64,000 nucleotides of DNA from Bosea sp. NBC_00550 (lineage in GTDB: Bacteria; Pseudomonadota; Alphaproteobacteria; Rhizobiales; Beijerinckiaceae). Each line of letters starts with the position of its first letter. The first letter of the stretch is position 1. The notes beneath the pieces are model-generated. The model did not search any database. It was not told the DNA's origin and saw only the letters and a program-made list of their open reading frames with translations. The translations under genes were made by a program, and so were the position numbers. This document shows, one piece after another, positions 21,192-30,206 of the stretch. The DNA is taken from the NCBI RefSeq assembly GCF_026020075.1, contig NZ_CP102772.1:4306501-4370500 (forward strand), in the 5' to 3' direction.

Positions 21192-21967
21192 GGCTTCACG
21201 CTCTTCGAGGTGACACCGTAGCGCACCAGGGTCATGGAATTGTCGGCCGAGGCTGGCGGTGCCGGTTCATTCGCGTCCTTCAGGCTGCGCAGCGCCAGCG
21301 AGAGCGTCCCGGTCTTCTGCGCCTGGATCAGGATCTCGACCTGCCCGGGATCGACCTCGAGCGTCGCGGTCTCGCCGACCACGACCTTCTCGCCGTTGCG
21401 CTCCTGCACGTTCTGGCCGATCGCCAGAGTCCTGATGTTGCGCAAGATGGTTTCGCTGACCTGGGCTTCGCCGCGACCGGAGGTGGATTCGCCGCGCCAG
21501 GTGGAGACAACGTCGACGCGATCGTTGGGAAGGATGAAACCGCCTGCGGTACTGGCGCCGCGGCTATCGGTGCTGATGGCCACCGCGCGCATTCCGGACG
21601 GCAACACGGCCGAAAGGAAGCCTGTCCCGTCGGTCCTGATCAGCTTCTCGCGCCGGATTGGCTCGGCACCGAGAATGGCGTAGCGCGCCAACTGGCCGAT
21701 GATCTCCTTCTCGGCTTCGGGCGCTTCATCCTTGCGGATGATTCCGTTCGGCACGCTGGCCAGCGGCCAGTTCAGCCAGCGCAGATCGTTGGCCGCTACT
21801 GTGTTGCCGATCGGGATGTCGGTTGCCGCGACGAGCACGGGCACGGTTGGCGCCTGCTCGACCTTGGCCACCGGCGCCGGAGCCTGCGACGGCTGCTGCA
21901 CGAGGAGAGCGGCGCCCAGGCCCGCGGCCAGTGCGATCACGAGAATGATGATGCGTGCGGGACTCAT
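21188..21967 (-). CDS. cpaB: Tad pilus assembly protein CpaB/RcpC
   Basis: A 259-residue protein with one N-terminal membrane segment (IIILVIALAAGLGAALLV), a SAF-like domain (LVAATDIPIGNTVAANDLRW) and a periplasmic body (GGFILPNDRVDVVSTWRG). It is linked to the secretin and thought to influence pilin or peptidoglycan contacts. The start is the ATG at 21967 with GAGG upstream; a further start at 22003 would add 12 residues. It is the first gene of the cpaB-cpaC-cpaD-cpaE-cpaF-tadB-tadC run. Confidence 0.92.
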   Translation of the reverse strand: MSPARIIILVIALAAGLGAALLVQQPSQAPAPVAKVEQAPTVPVLVAATDIPIGNTVAANDLRWLNWPLASVPNGIIRKDEAPEAEKEIIGQLARYAILGAEPIRREKLIRTDGTGFLSAVLPSGMRAVAISTDSRGASTAGGFILPNDRVDVVSTWRGESTSGRGEAQVSETILRNIRTLAIGQNVQERNGEKVVVGETATLEVDPGQVEILIQAQKTGTLSLALRSLKDANEPAPPASADNSMTLVRYGVTSKSVKP

Positions 21968-22091
21968 CGGCGTCCGATCCTCAGCCAGGCGGAGCCGGCT
22001 CATGTCCTGAATCGTCGTCGTGAAACGTCAACTTATGGTTAATCGGACGTATATTTTTTGATGAGGTATGACGTAAGGTCGCCGTATGCCG

Positions 22092-22604
22092 TCAGACGCC
22101 GACTGCGGCGCGCCAGATTGCGGTCTCCGGCAGGATGAGCAAGGCGGTGAAGGCGAGAGCGATGCCGTAGGGAACGCCCTCCTTCGGCGCGTGCAGGCGC
22201 TGTGCCCAGCCCCAGTTGGCAGCCATCGAAGGAAGAGGATGCGAGCGCAAATGCAAGATCAGCATCGTCAGCAATCCGCCGGCGAAGCTGGAAAAGACGA
22301 GATACGGCATCAACTCGTCGAAGCCGAACCACAGGGCAGTCGCTGCCGCGAGCTTGGCATCGCCCCCGCCGATCCAGCCCGCGGCGAATAGGCCGAAGGC
22401 GCCGACGAGCACCAGCATGCCGGCTGCCAGATGCCAGGCGATGTCGTTGAGGCTGAGGCCCAGCAGCGCGGCGCAAAGCGCGAAGGAAATGACCAGGGAG
22501 AGGCAAAGCCGGTTCGAGATCGTCATCGAGACGAGATCGCTCGCTGCGGCATAGGCCATGGCGAAAGGAAACACACCAAGCATAATAATCAGTGGGAGTG
22601 ACAT
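22092..22604 (-). CDS. cpaA: Prepilin peptidase CpaA/TadV (A24 family)
   Basis: A 170-residue multi-pass membrane aspartyl protease. The two catalytic Asp lie in AAASDLVSM and GWIGGGDAKLAA, the latter the GxGD signature. It cleaves the leader of the Flp prepilin and of the TadE-like pseudopilins. It is a short A24 member without the N-methyltransferase domain of PilD, as usual for Tad systems. A gap of 124 bases separates it from cpaB; the flp terminator lies upstream, so it probably has its own promoter. Confidence 0.92.
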   Translation of the reverse strand: MSLPLIIMLGVFPFAMAYAAASDLVSMTISNRLCLSLVISFALCAALLGLSLNDIAWHLAAGMLVLVGAFGLFAAGWIGGGDAKLAAATALWFGFDELMPYLVFSSFAGGLLTMLILHLRSHPLPSMAANWGWAQRLHAPKEGVPYGIALAFTALLILPETAIWRAAVGV

Positions 22605-22703
22605 GGGCTGGTCCGATCCGAGCGAGGGTGTGACAGTCGCACGCAGGCCTCACCAAAGCCTTACGAAAACGGCGGGAATGGTCGGAGAAGTGTAAAAACG
22701 GCA

Positions 22704-22730
22704 GAACGCCCCGGCCATGCCGGGGCGTTC
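22704..22730 (-). terminator. Rho-independent terminator of the flp gene
   Basis: A perfect 12-bp GC-rich stem (22704-22715 / 22719-22730) with a CAT loop. On the minus strand it is followed after four bases by a run of five T. It sits 42 bases past the flp stop and would separate the abundant pilin message from cpaA. Confidence 0.75.
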
Positions 22731-22772
22731 TCGGATGCGCTCGGCAACCCTGAGGGCCGCCTGTGAGAATCC

Positions 22773-22946
22773 TCAGGACTTCTTGATGAGGCCGCTTTCG
22801 ACTTCCTGGAACCGCGCCTTCAGATTGCTGCCGATGGTCGTCCAGGTAGCGATACAAACGACGGCGATCAGGGCGGCGATCAGGCCGTACTCGATGGCGG
22901 TGGCGCCGGACTCGTCCTTGACGAAGCGAGCGAAAAGATTGGTCAT
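22773..22946 (-). CDS. flp: Flp-family type IVb pilin
   Basis: A 57-residue prepilin, the structural subunit of the Tad pilus. It has a short charged leader (MTNLFARFVKDESG) followed by the processing region ATAIEYGLIAALIAVV with the conserved Glu-Tyr pair and hydrophobic helix. The start is the ATG at 22946 with AAGGAG eight bases upstream; the longer open frame has no such site. It has its own terminator and a long AT-rich upstream region, consistent with strong separate expression. Confidence 0.95.
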   Translation of the reverse strand: MTNLFARFVKDESGATAIEYGLIAALIAVVCIATWTTIGSNLKARFQEVESGLIKKS

Positions 22947-23359
22947 GCTGAAACTCCTTACACCACGGTTTGACGGCTGCCTTCGCTCTGAAGCGGCTTC
23001 GGTCAGCGACAGGAACGACATTAGCCCGCCCCTCTTGCCGATCAGTTAAAGTGATCAAAGAATTGGGCGCTTTGAGATGATGTTTTCGCCGTGGTTAACG
23101 CCCAATTTAAAGGACGAATAGAAAGGGATTCATGCAATAAGCAAGAATTAATCTAGGTTTTTGTCGGTAAATAAGATATTTAACCGATACTGCATTCACG
23201 TTTTAGTTTGATATCAATGATCGCTCAACGAGATTTTTGGAAGGCATTCCGCTTCGTTAGGCGGAGAAAAGATCGATGAAGTCGCTGTCGTCATCGTTTT
23301 TAAGACTTGGTTCATCATTTTGCGCTTGTCTGGTGACATCGCAGAGCTTGAGGCCCGCC
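22947..23359. other. AT-rich divergent intergenic region, flp / pilus N-domain gene
   Basis: About 410 bases without a convincing gene. The stretch 23041-23275 is clearly AT-richer than the surroundings and must hold the flp promoter on the minus strand and the promoter of the gene at 23360 on the plus strand. I could not place a -35/-10 pair or a sigma-54 site with confidence. Confidence 0.6.
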
Positions 23360-23872
23360 ATGTCGACCAACCACACGCCGGAAAGGTGCCGTCGTTCCGC
23401 GCCTTGGCTGGTCGCCATGATGTTCGTCATGGCCTGCTCGACCAGCGGTCCGGCGACGGCTGCGCCGCAGGAGAGCCAGGCCGAAAGCGTGATGGTCCTG
23501 GTTGATCATGCCAAGGTCGTGCGCTTGCCCGAGAAGGCGCAGACGGTCATCGTCGGCAATCCGGCCATCGCGGACGTGGCCGTGCAGCGCAATGGTGTCA
23601 TGGTGGTCACCGGCAAGAGCTTCGGCGTGACCAACCTGATCGCATTGGACGGAACGGGCACGCTTCTGGCCGAGTCGCTGGTTCGCGTCGGCGCGGCGTC
23701 CGAGGCGGTGCTGACGGTGCAGCGGGGCATGGAGCGCGAGAGCTATTCCTGCACGCCCGTATGCCAGCCTGCTGCGCAGCTTGGTGACGCCCAGAAGTAT
23801 TTCGGCGAAGTTGGAGGCCAGGCGTCGGCCCGCAACGCTCAGGCAACCGGCAATGGTGCCGCGCCCAAATAG
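23360..23872 (+). CDS. Stand-alone pilus assembly N-terminal domain protein (CpaC N-domain-like)
   Basis: A 170-residue protein with a signal peptide (WLVAMMFVMACSTSGPATAA). It then carries a domain like the N-terminus of the CpaC secretin (VMVLVDHAKVVRLPEKAQTV, then VVTGKSFGVTNLIALDGTG) and a low-complexity tail with a Cys pair (SYSCTPVCQ). It would be periplasmic and may help the secretin. The ATG at 23360 was preferred over the in-frame ATG at 23276 because it begins just before the signal peptide and follows GAGG. It is divergent from flp and 234 bases upstream of the tadE-like pair. Confidence 0.8.
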   Translation: MSTNHTPERCRRSAPWLVAMMFVMACSTSGPATAAPQESQAESVMVLVDHAKVVRLPEKAQTVIVGNPAIADVAVQRNGVMVVTGKSFGVTNLIALDGTGTLLAESLVRVGAASEAVLTVQRGMERESYSCTPVCQPAAQLGDAQKYFGEVGGQASARNAQATGNGAAPK

Positions 23873-24106
23873 TTGGCGTTAGCCCAACGCCAAGTGCAAG
23901 TAGTTCGTCGGAAAGCCTGGCCGTTCGATCGCGGCCGATCCTATTAGGTGTTGACGCGCGCGTAGGCGCGGGCGTGCTCGGAAGTGCTCAAGGTAAATAA
24001 AATCTTTGCCTTGCAGGCGGTGGCAGCGAAACACCCCTAACCGATCGGCAATTGTTTTGGCTTAGATATCAGCTGGTCGGAGCGACAGGCTCGGCGAGGC
24101 CAGCGA

Positions 24107-24733
24107 ATGTTTGATCCTATGGCACCAGCGGAGCAGACCGGCACAACAGCCGGGCGGAAGGGCCGCGGCCGGCGTTCCATCATCAGGCGCTTCCAGCGTT
24201 CCGAGAACGGGGCGACGGCGATCGAGTTCGGCTTCGTTGCGTTGCCCTTCTTCATGCTGACGTGGGCTATCATCGAGACGGGGCTGATGTTCTGGACCAA
24301 TCAGGTCCTGGAGGAATCGCTGTCGCAGGCGTCGCGCGCGCTGTTGACCGGCGAGTCGCGCAGCCGCTACTCGTCCAGCACTGCCTCAGTCAATGCAGCC
24401 GCATTCCGCGACGACGTCTGTGCGCGGGCGCCGATGAAACTCATCGACTGCACCAAGCTGGCTATTGATGTCAGCACCTATAGCGACTTCTCGGGGGCGA
24501 GTTCCGGTACGGCCAGCAGCAATCCTCTTGCGGGCGGCAATCTCGATACGAGCAGCTTCTCTTACCGCCAGCCCGACACCGGTCAGATCGTCGTCGTGCG
24601 GGCGGTGCTCGACTACAAGCTGCTTCTCACGAGCTGGGCGTCGAAGGATCTCGCCAACATAGGCGGCGCGGGTTCCGGTCGGCGCGGCCTCGTTGCAAGC
24701 ATGACCTTCCGGGCGGAGCCGTTCGTCCCATGA
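24107..24733 (+). CDS. TadE-like pseudopilin
   Basis: A 208-residue protein: a basic N-terminus (GRKGRGRRSIIRRFQ), a prepilin-type motif and helix (NGATAIEFGFVALPFFMLTW), then a periplasmic domain with Cys residues (DDVCARAPMKLIDCTK). TadE and TadF are minor pseudopilins processed by CpaA and needed for Flp pilus assembly. It overlaps the next gene by four bases (ATGA). Confidence 0.88.
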   Translation: MFDPMAPAEQTGTTAGRKGRGRRSIIRRFQRSENGATAIEFGFVALPFFMLTWAIIETGLMFWTNQVLEESLSQASRALLTGESRSRYSSSTASVNAAAFRDDVCARAPMKLIDCTKLAIDVSTYSDFSGASSGTASSNPLAGGNLDTSSFSYRQPDTGQIVVVRAVLDYKLLLTSWASKDLANIGGAGSGRRGLVASMTFRAEPFVP

Positions 24734-25353
24734 CGCGATCCGGAGCGAAGATGAAACTCAAGAGCGTCTTCAGCCCGTGGCGCCGTTTCCGCGACGCCTC
24801 TGACGGCGTGGCGGCCATCGAGGCCGCGATCGTGCTTCCCGTGATTGCGATCGCTTATATCGGATTGGTCAACCTCTCACAGATGGTCATGATCAATCGC
24901 AAGGTCACCCAGCTGACTTCATCTCTGAGCGATCTTACGGCGCGCCTCCAGACGATTCCGACGGCGGAAATCACCAACATCTTCAAAGCGTCTGAAACGG
25001 TCCTGCTTCCCTACGACGCCAGTAAGGTCAAGATGATCATCGCCAGTATCGTCATCGATGCCAACCGCATCGGCAAGGTCTGCTGGTCGAGCAGCTATCC
25101 GGAGGGTACCGCCGCGCCCAAGCGCGGCGACACCGTGACCGTGCCCGAAAGTGCGCGGATCGCCAACACCTCCGTCATCATGGCGCGAGCGAGCTACGAA
25201 TTCACGCCGTTGATCGGCGAGGGCCTTTTCAGCAAGATCACGCTCGGCGATAATCCGATCTATACTAGGCCGCGCAACGGCAAGGCCGATGGCGATAACA
25301 GCATCGAGCAGATCGTGCGCGCCGACGTGAAGGGTTGCCCCAAGTTCACCTGA
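24730..25353 (+). CDS. TadE/TadF-like pseudopilin, second copy
   Basis: A 207-residue protein with the motif and hydrophobic helix DGVAAIEAAIVLPVIAIAYI and a periplasmic domain (MIIASIVIDANRIGKVCWSS). It is translationally coupled to the upstream TadE-like gene. No TadG-type protein with a von Willebrand domain is seen in the locus, so the pseudopilin set is two proteins. Whether this is TadF or a short TadG-like protein cannot be settled by eye. Confidence 0.83.
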   Translation: MTRSGAKMKLKSVFSPWRRFRDASDGVAAIEAAIVLPVIAIAYIGLVNLSQMVMINRKVTQLTSSLSDLTARLQTIPTAEITNIFKASETVLLPYDASKVKMIIASIVIDANRIGKVCWSSSYPEGTAAPKRGDTVTVPESARIANTSVIMARASYEFTPLIGEGLFSKITLGDNPIYTRPRNGKADGDNSIEQIVRADVKGCPKFT

Positions 25354-25402
25354 GCGGGGCGAGACACGTTCGGGACCCGTTGCCGGCCTCGGCGGCCGCC
25401 TT

Positions 25403-25963
25403 TCAACCCCGCAGCACCATCCGCCCCGTCTGGACCTCGTAGCCCTGCAGCTTGCTGAGGAAGGAGTTGCCCAGCAGGCTCATCGAGAGGGCCCGCTCGG
25501 GCAGCACGACGGCGTCGACATTGCGCACGACGATGTCACCGAGCCGGATTTCGCGCAGCACCGTGCGATAGCCCGTGACGGTGCCGTTTGCCGTGCTCAG
25601 CATCATCTTGCGCGCATTGGCGTCCGACTTGATGCCCAGCGCCTGGGCATCGGCCGCGGTCAGCGCGACGATGCTGGCACCTGTGTCAACCATCATCTTG
25701 ATCCGGTAGTTCTCGACGCTGGGATGGACGATGTAGTGCCCGCGATAATCGGCGGATACGGCAAGCGTCACGGGCTGGCGCGGCCCGGGGATGGGCCTTT
25801 CCGCTGAGGCGACGGCCACCACCGGCGCTGCGCCTTCACTGCGTTGCGCGAGCCATTGCGTATAACCGAGCGAGCCGACAATGGCGAAGCCGGCCATGCC
25901 CAGGGCCCATATCGAGGGATGCGATGTCACGGCCTTCCCCAGCCTGATCCAGTCCGTCATCAT
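25403..25963 (-). CDS. Retropepsin-like aspartic protease, TIGR02281 type
   Basis: A 186-residue protein with one N-terminal membrane segment (IWALGMAGFAIVGSLGYTQW) and a clan AA protease fold with the active-site motif MMVDTGASIVALT. Proteins of this kind act as single-domain dimers, probably in the periplasm; substrates are mostly unknown. The start at 25963 follows AGGGGAC; an upstream alternative at 26014 would add 17 residues. It converges with the pseudopilin pair. Confidence 0.85.
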   Translation of the reverse strand: MMTDWIRLGKAVTSHPSIWALGMAGFAIVGSLGYTQWLAQRSEGAAPVVAVASAERPIPGPRQPVTLAVSADYRGHYIVHPSVENYRIKMMVDTGASIVALTAADAQALGIKSDANARKMMLSTANGTVTGYRTVLREIRLGDIVVRNVDAVVLPERALSMSLLGNSFLSKLQGYEVQTGRMVLRG

Positions 25964-26117
25964 CGGGCCGGTCCCCTGACGAAGGGTGAAGAGGGTCTCC
26001 GCGATTGTCTGCAACGGCGGCGCGCCCGGCGCCGATCGCGCGCAGGCTTAATCCACGCTTACCGGCATGTCGTTCTGCCAGCCCGTGTCGCTGCAGCGGC
26101 AGGGCAGGCGACGGCGA

Positions 26118-27014
26118 TTACCCGGTGAGTACGTCTGCGAGACGCCTGATGCCGGCGACGAAGGCGTCCTCGGGCGTGGTCAGCCTGACGGTAAGGCCTG
26201 CCGCTTCCAGCGCGGCGCCATAGCTCTCGGCCAACGCACCGTCGGCGACGAGGTGGATCTCTTCCCGCCGCCCGAACAGCGACTGCGCTCCCAAGATCTC
26301 CTGCCCGACCAGCAGCGCCGAGAGATAGGGACCGACCTCGCCGCCGCGCATCCGGCCGGCAAGGACCTCGGTGCGGGCGGCGAAGGCCGTGTTGAGCAGG
26401 CCGCCGGCACGTTGTGCGCCTGCCCGGCCGCGTGTCGCTCCGTTTGAAGCATCCTCACCCGACGGTTCTTCCGCGAGGCGGCCCAGGATCGAGCCGTTGC
26501 GCAGCAGCCCGTAGACCTCTCCGGTCATGAAGCTGGCGAAGCGGACGATTCGCCCGTCCCTGATTTCGGCCCATTTCGAATGCGTCCCGGGCAGGCAGGC
26601 GATGCCGTTCTCCAGGCCGAGCCCGACGATCAGTGTCTCCTCGCCGCGCATCACGTCGAAGGCGCCCTCGTCGCAGCTCAGGCCCGGCAGGATGGTGGCC
26701 GTGGTGTGATCGTCGAGCGCCGCGCGGATCGAAGCTGCCGCGATCTCGTCAGGAGAGGCCGGGCAGGCGACATAGGGCGCCTCGATCCAGCCATTGCGGC
26801 TGCCGACCATGCCGGCGAGCACGATGGCCGCATCGGGCGCGGCGCGCCGGAAATCGCCAGCCAGCGTCTCGAATGCGGCGGGATAGCCGCCAGCCGGCAC
26901 GGACTGGATGCCCTGATCGGCGATGCGCCGCTGCAGCACCGCGCCCGTTTCCGAGATCAGGAAGGCGCGCGCGCGGGTCGTACCCCAGTCGAGCGCGATC
27001 AAAGGTTTGGGCAT
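26118..27014 (-). CDS. dgoK: 2-dehydro-3-deoxygalactonokinase
   Basis: A 298-residue sugar kinase that would phosphorylate 2-keto-3-deoxy-galactonate in the De Ley-Doudoroff galactose pathway. It starts MPKPLIALDWGTTRARAFLI, with the phosphate-binding loop of the actin-like ATPase fold. The family stretch LPGTHSKWAEIRDGRIVRFA is present, with FMTGEVYGLL after it. The start is the ATG at 27014; the open frame continues upstream without family similarity. It is divergent from an aldose 1-epimerase (130 bases), which fits galactose use; the aldolase and dehydrogenase are not in the window. Confidence 0.9.
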   Translation of the reverse strand: MPKPLIALDWGTTRARAFLISETGAVLQRRIADQGIQSVPAGGYPAAFETLAGDFRRAAPDAAIVLAGMVGSRNGWIEAPYVACPASPDEIAAASIRAALDDHTTATILPGLSCDEGAFDVMRGEETLIVGLGLENGIACLPGTHSKWAEIRDGRIVRFASFMTGEVYGLLRNGSILGRLAEEPSGEDASNGATRGRAGAQRAGGLLNTAFAARTEVLAGRMRGGEVGPYLSALLVGQEILGAQSLFGRREEIHLVADGALAESYGAALEAAGLTVRLTTPEDAFVAGIRRLADVLTG

Positions 27015-27144
27015 GGCAGACTCCGGCAATGGCGCGCGACTGTCACTGCCGTACCGGACATGGTCAAGGCGCGCCGGCTTGTGCCCGCCCTGCAATCGCG
27101 GCAACGCTGCGGTTCGACGGGAACGAACGAATCGGACGAGCGCG

Positions 27145-28029
27145 ATGCTGCAACTGCAAGCCGGCGGCCTGGAAGCCGTGGTCATACCGGAGATCGGGGG
27201 CATCGTCTCGCGGCTCGTCTGGACCGGCCCGGATGGGCGCCGGCATGATGTGCTGCATCCGCCGGCTGATCGGACGGCCTCGACCGCTTCTCCGAACTTC
27301 TTCGGCAGCTGGGCGATGCTGCCCTTCGCCAACCGGGCCTTCGGAAGCGTGGTGGACGACGGCGAAACCCGTTTTCAGGTTCCCGCCAACGATCCGTCAG
27401 GCACCATCCATGGCTTCGGCTGGCAGGCCGCCTGGGAGGTTCTGCGGTATGACCGCGGTCATACCGTCATCGAGCATCGGCGCATCGACGGTCCCGACCG
27501 CTATCGCTACCGTGCCCGGCAGGAAGTCATACTGGACGAAGCCGGTATGACCATTCGCCTGTCGATCACGAACGAGGCCGAGACGGCGCTACCGTTCGGG
27601 ATCGGCCATCATCCCTGGTTTCCGTGCGCGGCCGATACGCGCCTGACCATGCGGGCAGCCGGCGCGCTGGTCTTCGGCGAAGCCTTTCGGGCGATCGGGC
27701 AGGAAGCTTTCACCCAGGGCGGCCCTTACGCCGATGCGCGGCCGTTCCGCTCCGATACGGTGACGGCCTGGAGCTTTTTCGACTGGGACGGCAGCGCTCG
27801 GATCGAGACGCCCTCGACCGGCCTCGCCATCACGCTGACGGCGAGCGACAGCCTGAACTGCCCGGTGGTCTGGTCGCCACCCGGGGCCGACTTCCTCTGC
27901 GTCGAGCCGCAGAGCCACGCCATCGGCGCGCCGAGCGAGCCGGCCGCGCGGGCGGCCGCGCCGCTGAAGCGGCTGGCGCCCGGTGAGACGCTGGAAGGCT
28001 GGCTCAGGATCGCGCCGGAAGCGATCTAG
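27145..28029 (+). CDS. Aldose 1-epimerase (galactose mutarotase-like)
   Basis: A 294-residue protein of the galactose mutarotase-like fold, interconverting alpha and beta anomers. Family features are NFFGSWAMLPFANRAF near the N-terminus, a catalytic-type His in TIHGFGWQAAWEV, and a second in LPFGIGHHPWFP. The C-terminal FLCVEPQSHAIGAPSEP carries the expected acidic residue. The start is the ATG at 27145. It is divergent from dgoK and probably co-regulated. Confidence 0.88.
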   Translation: MLQLQAGGLEAVVIPEIGGIVSRLVWTGPDGRRHDVLHPPADRTASTASPNFFGSWAMLPFANRAFGSVVDDGETRFQVPANDPSGTIHGFGWQAAWEVLRYDRGHTVIEHRRIDGPDRYRYRARQEVILDEAGMTIRLSITNEAETALPFGIGHHPWFPCAADTRLTMRAAGALVFGEAFRAIGQEAFTQGGPYADARPFRSDTVTAWSFFDWDGSARIETPSTGLAITLTASDSLNCPVVWSPPGADFLCVEPQSHAIGAPSEPAARAAAPLKRLAPGETLEGWLRIAPEAI

Positions 28030-28044
28030 CGTCTGACGTCGATC

Positions 28045-28749
28045 TCAGCGCCAGCCATAGCCATAGCCGCTCGGGTAATAGGGCTGGTAGCCATAGGCAT
28101 TAGCCGGCAGCGCGGGCCGCAGCAGGATCTGGCCGCGCGCCGCTTCCCAGCCATTGGACCGCCCTTGCTGGGCGATCGTGCTGTCCTGATGCCGCGGCTT
28201 GGCCTTGGCGATCTGTGCCTTGGTGCCGCTGCTGTTCGCGATCTTGTGCTTGGTCGGTGCTGTGTTGGCAAACCTGGCCTTCGAGCCGCCGGACGCCTTG
28301 GCGAAGCGCGAGAGATTGTCGGTCGCGGCCCCGTTCAGCGCGATCCGGGTCTGGCCGGCGCCATGCTTCTTCACCAGCGCAAACAGCTTGGCGGCATTGG
28401 CGGGGTGCAGGCGGATGCAGCCATGAGAGGCCGGGCGTCCGAGCGCGTCGACGGCCGTCGTGCCATGTATCGCGTAGCCGCCGCGGAAGAACACCGCATA
28501 AGGCATCGCGCCGCCATATTTGCGCGAGTACCAGTTCTTTTCGAGCCGGGTCGGGCGGTACTGTCCGTTCGGCGAGCGGAACCCCTTGCGGCCGGAGGAG
28601 ATCTTCCATTCGTAGATTTCGCCGTCGGTGGTGGCGACCGTCATCCGCTGTGCGGCGATGTCCACTCTCACATCGACGCCGGCTTGCGCCTTGGCGGCGC
28701 CGAAGACGGACATGAACAAAACGGCCAGGATGCCGAGAACACGACGCAT
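28045..28749 (-). CDS. L,D-transpeptidase (YkuD family), secreted
   Basis: A 234-residue protein with a signal peptide (LGILAVLFMSVFGAAKAQA) and a YkuD domain. The active-site region has His95 (YAIHGTTAVD) and SHGCIRL with the nucleophile Cys111. It would form 3-3 cross-links or attach proteins to peptidoglycan in the periplasm. The C-terminal third is low-complexity, Lys/Ala-rich and then Tyr/Gly-rich (NAYGYQPYYPSGYGYGWR), resembling a wall-binding or disordered tail. Confidence 0.92.
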   Translation of the reverse strand: MRRVLGILAVLFMSVFGAAKAQAGVDVRVDIAAQRMTVATTDGEIYEWKISSGRKGFRSPNGQYRPTRLEKNWYSRKYGGAMPYAVFFRGGYAIHGTTAVDALGRPASHGCIRLHPANAAKLFALVKKHGAGQTRIALNGAATDNLSRFAKASGGSKARFANTAPTKHKIANSSGTKAQIAKAKPRHQDSTIAQQGRSNGWEAARGQILLRPALPANAYGYQPYYPSGYGYGWR

Positions 28750-28881
28750 CGCCCAAACTCCGAAGACGCAACTGTTGAGCGGGCGTTGGTGAGGCTCTGA
28801 CGGCCGTCGCCCTTGACTCTAGGAAAGCGCGGGCGCCGCGGCCTGTAAAGCGCGAAGGTGGATCGTGGTTTCCAGCGCAGA

Positions 28882-29724
28882 TCAAATCATCGGCAACGCA
28901 TGGGGCTTGCGGCCGAGCGGGAAGGCGGCGTCGATCCGCGCGATCTCAGTTTCCGAGAGGGCAAGGTGCAGCGCACCGGCATTATCCTCGACATGGCCGA
29001 CCTTGCCCGCTTTCGGGATCGCGAAGAGGCTCGCACGCCGCGTCAGGAAGGCGAGCGCGACCTGCCGGGGCGTCGCGCCATGCGCCGCGGCGATCTCGGC
29101 CAAGGCCTTGCCCTGCGCGCTGCCGGGGGCCGGAAAGTCGTCGTGCCCGAAGGGGCTGTAGGCGGTGACGGCGATGCCGTTGCGCTCGCACCACGGGATC
29201 ACCGCATGCTCTATGGCCCGCTCGCGCAGATGGTAGAGCACCTGGTTGCAGGCGATCCTGCCTTTGCCGGCAGCCGCCAGCGCCTCGTCGAGATCGTCCT
29301 CGTCGAAATTGCTGACGCCCCAGGACAGGATCTTGCCCTCCTGCTTCAGCGCCTCGAAGGCGGCGAAGGTCTCGGCCAGCGGATGTGGCCCGCGCCAGTG
29401 CAGCAGGTAGCAGTCGAGCCGGTCGGTCCTCAGATGCTTCAGCGAGCGCTCGCAGGCGGCGCGAGCGCTCTGCCGCGAGGCGTTGTGCGGCAGTACCTTC
29501 GAGACGAGGAAGACCTCGTCGCGTCGCCCAGTGATGGCTTCGCCGATCAGCGCCTCGGAGCGGCCGTCGCCATACATCTCGGCAGTGTCGATATGGCCAA
29601 GTCCGAGATCGAGCCCGCGCCGGAACGCGGCAATGGCCTCGCGCCGGTCGCCCTGCTCGCTGTACCAGCTGCCCTGGCCGATCGCGGATACGGCCGGCCC
29701 GCCGGCTCCGAAGTTGCGTTGCAT
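28882..29724 (-). CDS. Aldo/keto reductase
   Basis: A 280-residue TIM-barrel NADPH-dependent oxidoreductase. The catalytic set is visible: Asp in GHIDTAEMYGDG with Tyr, Lys in VFLVSKVLPHNA, and His in CYLLHWRGPHPL. The cofactor region reads FAIPKAGKVGHVEDNAGAL. The substrate is unknown. The gene stands alone on the minus strand, with a small lipoprotein gene 18 bases upstream. Confidence 0.92.
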   Translation of the reverse strand: MQRNFGAGGPAVSAIGQGSWYSEQGDRREAIAAFRRGLDLGLGHIDTAEMYGDGRSEALIGEAITGRRDEVFLVSKVLPHNASRQSARAACERSLKHLRTDRLDCYLLHWRGPHPLAETFAAFEALKQEGKILSWGVSNFDEDDLDEALAAAGKGRIACNQVLYHLRERAIEHAVIPWCERNGIAVTAYSPFGHDDFPAPGSAQGKALAEIAAAHGATPRQVALAFLTRRASLFAIPKAGKVGHVEDNAGALHLALSETEIARIDAAFPLGRKPHALPMI

Positions 29725-29742
29725 GCCGCTCTCCCCGTCGTC

Positions 29743-30165
29743 TCAGTCGACCTCGACCTTGAACTGCGCATGCCGGATCTCGCCGTCGCTGTAGCGCACA
29801 CGCACTCCGAAGCGGTCCGGTCCACGATAGTTCCGGCGTGACGTGTATTCGAAGGCGAGCGAGGGGCCGATCTTGCCGTCGCAGTGCTGATGGTCGCCGG
29901 GCCCGTATTCGGCCTTGGCGTTCCGCTTGGCCATGCGCACCTTGCCGTGCCGGGGCGGCTCGGTCAGGACGGCCGTGGGCGGCTTCACCGGCCGGCAGCT
30001 TGTGTCCATCGTCATATAGGTCTGCTGCAGGAAAGTCGGCTTGCCGGCCGCGACGCGCTCGGCGCCTTCGGCTGCCGGCGGGGCTGGATCACCGGAGGTG
30101 ACGCAGCCGCCGAGCATTCCGCACATCAGCGTCGCGGCGAGAACGGTCAGTCCGGGAACTGGCAT
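29743..30165 (-). CDS. Small lipoprotein of unknown function
   Basis: A 140-residue protein with a lipoprotein signal ending in the lipobox GMLGGC. Its body (PPRHGKVRMAKRNAKAEYGP, then FGVRVRYSDGEIRHAQFKVE) looks like a small beta-rich domain similar in layout to the Ig-like fold used in surface proteins. No function is proposed. The ATG at 30165 was chosen because the in-frame ATG at 30183 is itself part of the GGAGG ribosome-binding stretch. Confidence 0.7.
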   Translation of the reverse strand: MPVPGLTVLAATLMCGMLGGCVTSGDPAPPAAEGAERVAAGKPTFLQQTYMTMDTSCRPVKPPTAVLTEPPRHGKVRMAKRNAKAEYGPGDHQHCDGKIGPSLAFEYTSRRNYRGPDRFGVRVRYSDGEIRHAQFKVEVD

Positions 30166-30206
30166 GGCTTTCCCCGCCTCCATGATCGTATTCCGCCGGC
30201 CGCTGT

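Noticed and set aside
22947..24106. Sigma-54 or other clear promoter for flp and the pseudopilins
   Set aside because: No GG-N10-GC element or convincing -35/-10 pair could be fixed by eye.
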